From positions 1 to 61,087 of the forward strand of contig JAFTNW010000016.1 in the NCBI GenBank assembly GCA_017451695.1: a stretch of DNA of 61,087 nucleotides, given 5' to 3'. The notes beneath the pieces were generated by a model. That model was given only the letters and a program-made list of their open reading frames with translations. It searched no databases and had not been told where the DNA came from. The position numbers and the translations under genes were made by a program. The DNA is from Bacteroidaceae bacterium (GTDB lineage Bacteria > Bacteroidota > Bacteroidia > Bacteroidales > Bacteroidaceae). This document shows, piece after piece, positions 54,878 to 61,087 of the stretch (positions within the stretch are counted from its first letter, which is position 1; every line of letters begins with the position of its first letter).

Positions 54878-56860
54878 ATGAAGAAACGCTTTTTCCTATT
54901 ATTTACACTTGTAAGTATTCTATTTTCGACAACCCTTTTTGCTGCCGGCGACAAGGCTGTGAAGAACGAGAAACCCTTTGTTATCCCCGAGCTACGCGAG
55001 TGGCAGGGAGCAATAGGCACATTCGCCATCACACCCGAAACCAAAATCGTTTACGGCAAGAAAGATGCCCAAATTGAACAGGTTGCCAAGCAGTTTGCAG
55101 CCGACATTAAAGCAATGTTCGGAACAGAGGTTGCAGTGGTTGCCGGCAAAGCAAGCAAAGGCGACATTGTACTTGCAACAAAGAAAGACAAGAAACTTGG
55201 CGAGGAGGGATACAAAATCGCAATTGGCGATAAGGTAACACTTACCGCACCCACAGCGCAAGGTGTATTCTGGGGCACACGCACCCTGTTGCAGATTCTT
55301 GAGCAGAACAACGGCAGCGAGCTTCCCCAGGGAACAATCAAAGACTGGCCCGACTATGCAGTACGCGGTTTCATGCTCGACTGTGGCCGCAAATTCTTTA
55401 CAATAGATTTCTTGCGCGAGTACGTTCAGTTCATGTCGTACTACAAGATGAACACATTCCAGATTCACTTGAACGACAACGCCTTCAAACAGTTCTTCAA
55501 CCACGATTGGAACAAGACACCCAGCGCATTCCGCTTGGAGAGCGAGTATTTCCCCAACCTTACAGCACGCGACGGCTACTACACAAAACAGGAGTTCATC
55601 GACTTGCAGAAACTTGCCGAGGGGCTCTTCGTGGAGATTATCCCCGAAATTGACGTTCCCGCCCACTCTCTCGCATTCTCTAAATTCCGCCCCGAGATTG
55701 CCAGCAAGGATTACGGCATGGACCACCTCGACCTTTTCAAAGAGGAGACCTATCAGTTTGTAGATTCACTCTTTGACGAGTATCTCAAAGGCGACGAGCC
55801 TGTATTCCGTGGCAAGCGCGTAAACGTGGGTACCGACGAGTATTCAAACCGCGACAAGGCAGTTGTTGAGAAATTCCGTTATTTCACCGACCACTGCATA
55901 CGCCTTGTAGAGAAGTATGGCAAGCAGGCTGTTGCATGGGGCGCGCTCACACACGCCAACGGCGAGACACCTGTGAAATCGGAAAATGTGATACTGACAG
56001 CATGGCACAACCCCTATGCACAGCCCGACGCAATGATGGAGCAGGGTTACGACCTCATAAGCATCCCCGACGGCCTGGTATATATTGTACCCGCAGCAGG
56101 TTACTACTACGACTATTTGAACAGTCAATATCTCTATGAGAAATGGACACCCGCAACCATTGGCGACAAGAAGTTCGACGAGCGCCACCCGCAGATTAAG
56201 GGCGGTATGTTTGCTGTATGGAACGACCACCCCGGCAACGGTATCAGCGCTAAGGATGTTCACTACCGCGTATATCCCGCAATGCAGACAATGGCAGTAA
56301 AGATGTGGACAGGTGCAAACACCAAACTACCCTTTGAGCAGTTCAACACCGCACGTACCGCTTTGAGCGATGCTCCCGGGTTGAATATTGCCGGCCGTTT
56401 CAGTGGCGAGACAAAGACCATTCTTGCACTCGACAAGGTTGTTCCCGGTAGCGAGAATAACATCAAGGAGATTGGTTTCAACTACTCTGTTACATTCGAT
56501 ATTGAGGCTGCAAAAGAGAAACGCGGCACAGTATTGTTCTGCTCGGGCGATGCACAGTTCTATTTGAGCGACCCCATTTCGGGCATGCTTGGCTTTGCAC
56601 GCGACGGCTACTTGAACACATTCAACTACCAGCTGTTCCCCGGCGAAAAGGCCACAATAACAGTCAGCGGCAACGAGCAAGAGACATACCTCTACGTTAA
56701 TGGCAAGCTCGTTGAAACCCTTAACAAACAGACCATCTACCACAACGAGGGCAAGGACAAGATGTATTATGTACGCACACTTGTATTCCCCTTGAAGAAG
56801 GCAGGTAAGTTCAATAGTAAAATTACAAACTTGAAGGTTACAAACAACTGTGGCAAATAA
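54878..56860 (+). CDS. Secreted GH20 beta-N-acetylhexosaminidase
   Basis: A 660-residue glycosidase with a signal peptide (1-22, ending LFAAG). A GH20b-like alpha/beta domain (about 35-155) and the TIM barrel follow (RGFMLDCGRKFFTIDFLREY; FQIHLNDNAF). The catalytic Asp-Glu pair is Asp320-Glu321 in VGTDEY, where most GH20 proteins have GGDE. The last 150 residues form a beta-sandwich (YLYVNGKLVETLN) like a LamG/concanavalin fold. Known GH20 enzymes release terminal GlcNAc or GalNAc, or lacto-N-biose; the variant motif leaves specificity open. It lies 19 bases after the biotin carrier gene, so read-through is likely. Confidence 0.9.
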   Translation: MKKRFFLLFTLVSILFSTTLFAAGDKAVKNEKPFVIPELREWQGAIGTFAITPETKIVYGKKDAQIEQVAKQFAADIKAMFGTEVAVVAGKASKGDIVLATKKDKKLGEEGYKIAIGDKVTLTAPTAQGVFWGTRTLLQILEQNNGSELPQGTIKDWPDYAVRGFMLDCGRKFFTIDFLREYVQFMSYYKMNTFQIHLNDNAFKQFFNHDWNKTPSAFRLESEYFPNLTARDGYYTKQEFIDLQKLAEGLFVEIIPEIDVPAHSLAFSKFRPEIASKDYGMDHLDLFKEETYQFVDSLFDEYLKGDEPVFRGKRVNVGTDEYSNRDKAVVEKFRYFTDHCIRLVEKYGKQAVAWGALTHANGETPVKSENVILTAWHNPYAQPDAMMEQGYDLISIPDGLVYIVPAAGYYYDYLNSQYLYEKWTPATIGDKKFDERHPQIKGGMFAVWNDHPGNGISAKDVHYRVYPAMQTMAVKMWTGANTKLPFEQFNTARTALSDAPGLNIAGRFSGETKTILALDKVVPGSENNIKEIGFNYSVTFDIEAAKEKRGTVLFCSGDAQFYLSDPISGMLGFARDGYLNTFNYQLFPGEKATITVSGNEQETYLYVNGKLVETLNKQTIYHNEGKDKMYYVRTLVFPLKKAGKFNSKITNLKVTNNCGK

Positions 56861-56880
56861 GCCCTGTAACCATAATACAC

Positions 56881-56914
56881 AAAAATCTCCGAGCCTCGCG
56901 GCTCGGAGATTTTT
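56881..56914. terminator. Bidirectional terminator between GH20 and panD
   Basis: Perfect 15-bp arms (56881-56895 and 56900-56914, AAAAATCTCCGAGCC) around TCGC, with A- and T-runs on both sides. Confidence 0.88.
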
Positions 56915-56939
56915 TCGTATCTATTAAAAGAATATTTAC

Positions 56940-57290
56940 TTACACCAAACGATTGGTACCCTTTTCGGGGATTATAACACGGGGTTTGTTCACGGCAGCC
57001 TCCTCGGGTGTCATTATGGCATAGGCCATGATGATTACCACATCACCCGGGCTGAACTTGTGGGCCGCTGCACCATTTAGGCAAATAACACCCGAACCGC
57101 GCTCGCCTTTTATAATATAGGTTACGATGCGCTCGCCATTATTATTATTAACCACATGCACCATCTCGCCCTCAACCATGCCGGCAGCTTCCATCAGAGC
57201 CTCGTCTATGGTTATGCTACCCATGTAATGGAGATTTGCCTCGGTAACCGTGGCACAATGAATCTTCGATTTAATAATCTGCAAAAACAT
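56940..57290 (-). CDS. panD: Aspartate 1-decarboxylase
   Basis: A 116-residue pyruvoyl enzyme that makes beta-alanine from aspartate. The self-processing site is Gly24-Ser25 in [10 protein letters not shown]. Lys9 (KSKIH), Thr and Arg of the active site ([10 protein letters not shown]) and [16 protein letters not shown] are present. Length is normal. It is the second gene of panC-panD (11-base gap), and its product feeds directly into PanC. Confidence 0.97.
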   Translation of the reverse strand: MFLQIIKSKIHCATVTEANLHYMGSITIDEALMEAAGMVEGEMVHVVNNNNGERIVTYIIKGERGSGVICLNGAAAHKFSPGDVVIIMAYAIMTPEEAAVNKPRVIIPEKGTNRLV

Positions 57291-57301
57291 ATTACTACAT
57301 C

Positions 57302-58141
57302 TTAATATTTTATATTATCGATAAGGCGTATTTTGCCACAGAAAAGAGCAATGCAACCTACGGGATAATCGCTGTCGGCCCACTCGGCAATGGGTTGCAG
57401 GGTGTTGCCATCCACAATTTGGAAATACTCGAGGTCGAGCCCGGGAGTATCGTTTATAGCCTGTTCCACAAAGTTTTTTGTAGCGGCTAGGGTATTGTTT
57501 TTTGCAAAATCAAGGCTTGCAAAAAGGGTACGGGAAATTGTGAGCGCGCGTGTACGTTCCTCGGCTGTAAGCAGGGTGTTGCGGCTACTCATTGCAAGAC
57601 CATCGGGCTCGCGCACAATGGGACAAGGCACAATATTCACATTGATATCGAGCATGCGCACCATGGCACGTATTATTGCAAGCTGCTGAAAATCCTTCTC
57701 GCCGAAATAGGCATTATCGGGCTCCACAGCATAGAATAGTTTACTCACAATCTGTGCTACACCATTAAAATGACCGGGGCGGCATGCACCCTCCATCACC
57801 GTATCGAGTGGTGCAAAAGAGAATTCGCGATTATCGGGGGTGGGATACATCTCCTTGACCGATGGAGCAAAAGCTATTGCAGCACCGACTGAATCGAGCA
57901 ACGCACAATCGGCCTCCAAGGTGCGAGGATAGTTTTTAAGGTCGTTCTTATCGTTGAATTGCGTGGGGTTCACAAATATACTCACAACCACCACATCGTT
58001 CTCCTTTACTGCGGTTTCCACCAACGAAGCGTGCCCCTTGTGCAGAGCGCCCATTGTGGGTACAAGACCTATCTGCTGCCCATTGGAACGGCACATATCA
58101 AGCACCTCGCGCAGTTCTTTTATTGTATGTATTACTCTCAT
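57302..58141 (-). CDS. panC: Pantothenate synthetase
   Basis: A 279-residue HIGH-superfamily ligase joining pantoate and beta-alanine with ATP to give pantothenate. [18 protein letters not shown] carries the HxGH site. [24 protein letters not shown] and the KMSKS-like SSRNTLL also fit. I chose ATG 58141; 19 further codons are open upstream but extend into the leader. A TTACTTTG box at 58232-58239 on the minus strand is a possible promoter. It is the first gene of panC-panD. Confidence 0.96.
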   Translation of the reverse strand: MRVIHTIKELREVLDMCRSNGQQIGLVPTMGALHKGHASLVETAVKENDVVVVSIFVNPTQFNDKNDLKNYPRTLEADCALLDSVGAAIAFAPSVKEMYPTPDNREFSFAPLDTVMEGACRPGHFNGVAQIVSKLFYAVEPDNAYFGEKDFQQLAIIRAMVRMLDINVNIVPCPIVREPDGLAMSSRNTLLTAEERTRALTISRTLFASLDFAKNNTLAATKNFVEQAINDTPGLDLEYFQIVDGNTLQPIAEWADSDYPVGCIALFCGKIRLIDNIKY

Positions 58142-58423
58142 TTCTAACTTTGTGTGATAAAAATGGAAATTATGTTTTTCAATCTTTTGGTGTGCCAAAC
58201 AAAAAGTTTGCTTGTTTTATCATTCGGGCTGCAAAGTAACAAACAAATAACCACAAAAAGAAATAAATAAAAGAAAATTTACGCCACACACCCTTGTATA
58301 GATTTTATGGCAACATCTGCCAAAAGCAGCATATCACAATTCTGTTATAACCTGTTAAAAGCGCGTTAATATCTGTAAATCAAAGGCTTTTTACCTCTAA
58401 AAACGCTTAAAAAAAAGGATAAA

Positions 58424-58455
58424 TTTGCTACTGTGGCGGTTTTTTTGTAACTTTG
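58424..58455 (+). promoter_or_regulatory. Promoter of the glycogen synthase-like gene (-33 and -7)
   Basis: TTTG (58424-58427), a 20-base spacer, then TAACTTTG (58448-58455): an exact Bacteroidetes promoter about 40 bases before the start. The rest of 58142-58423 is AT-rich with no gene that I can support. Confidence 0.8.
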
Positions 58456-58495
58456 CAAAAGCCGCACAATATACCTGCGGAAAAGGAAATAAAAA

Positions 58496-59305
58496 ATGAT
58501 GAAAGCAAACAAAGTACTATTTATTACTCAGGAAATTACACCATTTGTACCCGAATCGACAATTGCCAACATTGGCCGCAGTCTTCCACAAGCAACACAA
58601 GACAGCGGAAAGGAGATTAGAGTATTCACTCCTCGTTGGGGTACCATCAACATCAGACGCAACCAATTGCACGAAGTACAGAGACTCTCGGGCATGAATC
58701 TTATTATAGATGACACCGACCACCCACTCATAATAAAGGTGGCATCGTTGCAGGCTGCAAGAATGCAGGTATATTTCATTGACAATGACGACTATTTCCA
58801 GAATCGTCGCATGACAACCGATGAGAACGGAGTGGAATACAGCGACAACGACGAGCGCGCCATTTTCTTTGCCCGCGGCGTGCTTGAAACCGTAAAAAAG
58901 ACCAATTGGTGCCCCGATGTAATCCATTGCCACGGCTGGATAACAGCCCTCGCAGCCCTGTATGTAAAAACAGCATACAAGGATGAGCCCTCGTTCCGCA
59001 ATTCAAAGGTTGTAATATCACTATACGACGAAAATTTCAACAGCACCTTCCCCGTAGGTTTCTCGCAAAAGACACTGCACAGAGGAATGGGTATCGAGTT
59101 GCTTGACGGCGTTTCAGAGCCCGCCTCATACGAGGAGGTTGCGAAACTCGCAATAAGATACAGCGACGGTGTGATTATAAACGGCGACAACATATCGCCC
59201 GCACTCATAGATTATGCAAAATCACTCGGCAAGCCCGTGCTACCCAAACCCGCAGACGAGGAGTATGCCGCAGAGTGCAACAAATTCTATGAAGCCATCA
59301 TTTGA
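58496..59305 (+). CDS. Glycogen/starch synthase N-terminal domain protein (GT5, C-terminal half absent)
   Basis: A 269-residue protein matching only the N-terminal Rossmann domain of GT5 synthases. It has VLFITQEITPFVPESTIANI, SGKEIRVFTPRWGTINIRR and DVIHCHGWITALAALYVKTA (HxHGW). It then stops, with none of the C-terminal nucleotide-sugar domain. The usual KxGGL lysine motif near the N-terminus is also altered (ESTIANIG). Short GT5-like proteins beside panC and DUF4270 are, as I recall, conserved in Bacteroidetes, so this is not a fresh truncation. Catalysis alone is doubtful. ATG 58496 and 58499 are both possible starts. Confidence 0.85.
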   Translation: MMKANKVLFITQEITPFVPESTIANIGRSLPQATQDSGKEIRVFTPRWGTINIRRNQLHEVQRLSGMNLIIDDTDHPLIIKVASLQAARMQVYFIDNDDYFQNRRMTTDENGVEYSDNDERAIFFARGVLETVKKTNWCPDVIHCHGWITALAALYVKTAYKDEPSFRNSKVVISLYDENFNSTFPVGFSQKTLHRGMGIELLDGVSEPASYEEVAKLAIRYSDGVIINGDNISPALIDYAKSLGKPVLPKPADEEYAAECNKFYEAII

Positions 59306-59394
59306 TAACAAATAACGAACAGAGTGGGCTTGCCTTTTCACCGAGGGCTGCCCTTCGAGAGTTACAAAACCCTACCGGATTACAGACTAACCGT

Positions 59395-60762
59395 ATGAAA
59401 AAGTACATCTCGTTTTTCTTATTTGCAACCATTGCAATACTAACTTTCACAGGATGTGATGATGAGACTGCGACGATTGGAAGCAGTATTGTACCCGATA
59501 ACGATATTGTTATATCGAGCAAAAAGACATTCTATGCAACAAGCAAATCCATAGATGCCGGCAACTCGATAATCAACAAATCGGATTATATGTACCTGGG
59601 ACGATATACAGAGCCCAAGCACAGCACCACATTCGAAGCAAGTTTTCTCACCCAATTTGCCAGCGGAGACGGCAATGCCTTTCCCGAGGAGGGAGTTATC
59701 GATAACAGCGCCGCATACACCAAGCTACGCATATACTACGATAGCATAACAGGCGACAAAAACAACGCCATGAAATGCAATGTATATGAGCTGGACAACA
59801 CCATCCCCGAGGGAGAGAACTATTACACCGATTTGGACCTTGAAGCATACATAGACAACAGCAAAGCACCAATTGCCACAAAAGTATATAGCGGAAAGGA
59901 TTATGCGCTGCACGATTCACTGACAGAAGAGAACTATGATGCCAACATAGAAATTCCACTCCCCAACGAGATAGGAACACGCATGATACAGCACTTTTAC
60001 AGCACACCCACCGACTTTGAAAATTCAGAGGCATTCATAAACAACGTATTCAAAGGTATATATGTAAAGTGCACACAGGGAGACGGAACACTGCTCAACG
60101 TGTATAGAGTGCGTTTGGAGGTAGCATTCAACCACTACATCATGAGCAGTTCCGGCAAGAAGGACTCCATAGAAACTCTCTTTACCCCATTCTACTCAAA
60201 CAAAGAGGTGTTGCAGCTAAACAAGTTCAACAATGGCGACATCAGCGCACTGCTCAACAACGCTGATGCGACATACCTTAAAACCCCCGCAGGCATATTC
60301 ACAGAGGTGGAACTGCCCATGGATGAAATTATGGAGGAGTGTTATGGCGATACATTGAATTCGGTAAAAATAGAGTTTGCAGGATTCCGCGCCGATGACA
60401 ACAGCGACTTCAACCCGCCCACAGCCCTGCTCATGGTGCGCAAGAAGGATATGAACGAATTCTTTGAAAAGAACAGAATATGCGACAACGAAACATCGTT
60501 CTACACAACAATCACAAGCAACAGCAGCCGATACACATTCAGTAATATAGCCAAGTTGATAAAGAACTGCTACAAGGAGTACGAGGCAGGCAATGCCGAT
60601 GCCGATTGGGAGAAGGTTGTACTGATTCCAATTGATGCCACAACCGACGGCTATGGTGCCCTTGTAAAAATCAAGCACTACACACAGCTTAGCAACATAA
60701 GATTGCAAGGTGGCGCCAACCACCCGATAGAGGTTGAGGTTGTAAGCAGCAGATATAAATAA
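59395..60762 (+). CDS. DUF4270 family lipoprotein
   Basis: A 455-residue lipoprotein (signal peptide ending TFTGC, lipidated Cys21, followed by Asp-Asp-Glu). The body is beta-rich and charged, with SSIVPDNDIVISSKKTFYAT and SDYMYLGRYTEPKHSTTFEA near the start, conserved in DUF4270. Function is not established; surface or periplasmic location is inferred from the lipobox and the Asp residues after it. ATG 59395 starts the signal peptide; the frame is open 31 codons upstream, overlapping the previous gene. It is the second gene after the GT5-like protein. Confidence 0.88.
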   Translation: MKKYISFFLFATIAILTFTGCDDETATIGSSIVPDNDIVISSKKTFYATSKSIDAGNSIINKSDYMYLGRYTEPKHSTTFEASFLTQFASGDGNAFPEEGVIDNSAAYTKLRIYYDSITGDKNNAMKCNVYELDNTIPEGENYYTDLDLEAYIDNSKAPIATKVYSGKDYALHDSLTEENYDANIEIPLPNEIGTRMIQHFYSTPTDFENSEAFINNVFKGIYVKCTQGDGTLLNVYRVRLEVAFNHYIMSSSGKKDSIETLFTPFYSNKEVLQLNKFNNGDISALLNNADATYLKTPAGIFTEVELPMDEIMEECYGDTLNSVKIEFAGFRADDNSDFNPPTALLMVRKKDMNEFFEKNRICDNETSFYTTITSNSSRYTFSNIAKLIKNCYKEYEAGNADADWEKVVLIPIDATTDGYGALVKIKHYTQLSNIRLQGGANHPIEVEVVSSRYK

Positions 60763-60783
60763 TCACACACTCTCATTCATACT

Positions 60784-60819
60784 CAAAAAGGGCTTTGCGC
60801 GTGCGCAAAGCCCTTTTTG
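60784..60819 (+). terminator. Terminator after the DUF4270 gene
   Basis: Arms of 17 bases (60784-60800 and 60803-60819, AAAAAGGGCTTTGCGC) with a tight apex and a T5 tract, 21 bases after the stop. Confidence 0.87.
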
Positions 60820-60882
60820 CACTCATACAACTTGGAAACGACAATACCGCCAGCCCTGCATTACACCGCTAATAAGAATTGC

Positions 60883-61034
60883 GGCTCACCTGCAAAAGTT
60901 GGGGGAGTTGCTACAAAATCCTCGGTGGCCCATGAGCTATTCTTTATTTAATTTTATTTCTTTTATCTCCTTTTTGTCGCACAAAAAGGAGCAAAAAGGC
61001 CCGGCACACGGGACGTTCGAGTCGCTCACTCCTC
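60883..61034 (-). repeat. Right arm of 152-bp inverted repeat
   Basis: Reverse complement of 1-152 with a single difference (T at 60899). It includes the same TTTTTGTCGCACAAAAA hairpin. Beyond it, 61035-61087 is unique here, contains GCTCGTGAATTGCTACGCAA and shows no gene. Together the arms bracket the whole window in opposite orientation. Confidence 0.9.
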
Positions 61035-61087
61035 TGCTCGTGAATTGCTACGCAATATAACTCGTTCGTCGCTTGCTTGTCGCTGCA

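Noticed and set aside
59302..59394. Longer N-terminus for the DUF4270 protein
   Set aside because: The upstream codons overlap the previous gene and would bury the lipoprotein signal peptide, which starts cleanly at ATG 59395.

Overview
The window looks like a chromosomal contig from a gut-type member of the Bacteroidales (Bacteroidetes). The evidence is the set of lineage-restricted families (DUF5683, DUF3822, DUF4295, DUF4827, DUF4890, DUF4270), -7 promoter boxes of the TAnnTTTG type (often TATCTTCG) in place of sigma70 boxes, no Shine-Dalgarno sequences, a methylmalonyl-CoA/propionate module, an EF-G paralogue of the Bacteroides EF-G2 kind, and secreted GH95 and GH20 enzymes suited to fucosylated host glycans. 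I cannot fix the family or genus. No phage, transposase, CRISPR array or plasmid gene is visible; this is mostly core chromosome.

Layout. 1-530: one arm of a 152-bp inverted repeat, then a minus-strand tRNA-Gln(CTG). 549-3758: rsfS-ftsH-cdsA, meeting surE-lpxB (minus) at a palindromic terminator. 6043-12752: a long plus-strand run parA-parB-DUF5683-lytic transglycosylase-rel-membrane protein. 12838-14165 (minus): MerR regulator and LytM/M23 peptidase. 14424-17042: alaS. 17143-18579 (minus): RecD-like helicase. 18674-20695: pilin-like membrane protein, DUF3822, rsmD. 20700-22133 (minus): cardiolipin synthase. 22433-22612: a 59-residue membrane peptide. 22685-24931 (minus): RprXY-like two-component system. 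25261-27414 (minus): EF-G paralogue lacking the usual catalytic residues. 27549-28679: hemW. 28728-36248 (minus): two unknown secreted proteins, DUF4827-glmM, DHH phosphoesterase, comEC, rpe. 36625-42693: a 2022-residue GH95 enzyme. 43305-43930 (minus): rpmB-rpmG-DUF4295. 44047-45572 (minus): tsaD-cinA. 45674-49121: FemAB/GNAT-like protein and a TonB-dependent receptor. 49256-51854 (minus): DUF4890 protein and long-chain acyl-CoA ligase. 52198-56860: methylmalonyl-CoA epimerase, carboxyltransferase, 48-residue peptide, biotin carrier, GH20 hexosaminidase. 56940-58141 (minus): panC-panD. 58496-60762: N-terminal-only glycogen synthase and a DUF4270 lipoprotein. 60883-61034: the second inverted-repeat arm.

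Functionally the window combines housekeeping (translation, chromosome segregation, stringent response, envelope and lipid A synthesis, pantothenate) with gut-adapted carbon metabolism (fucosidase, hexosaminidase, methylmalonyl-CoA branch of propionate formation, glycogen-synthase-like protein). Many transcription units end in long near-perfect palindromes that can serve both strands.

I found no complete new defence or mobile system. The points most worth a second look are the inverted-repeat arms bounding the window and their degenerate relative inside it; the stand-alone tail peptide and missing membrane pump in the methylmalonyl-CoA operon; the pilin-like/DUF3822 pair; and the GTPase-site changes in the EF-G paralogue.
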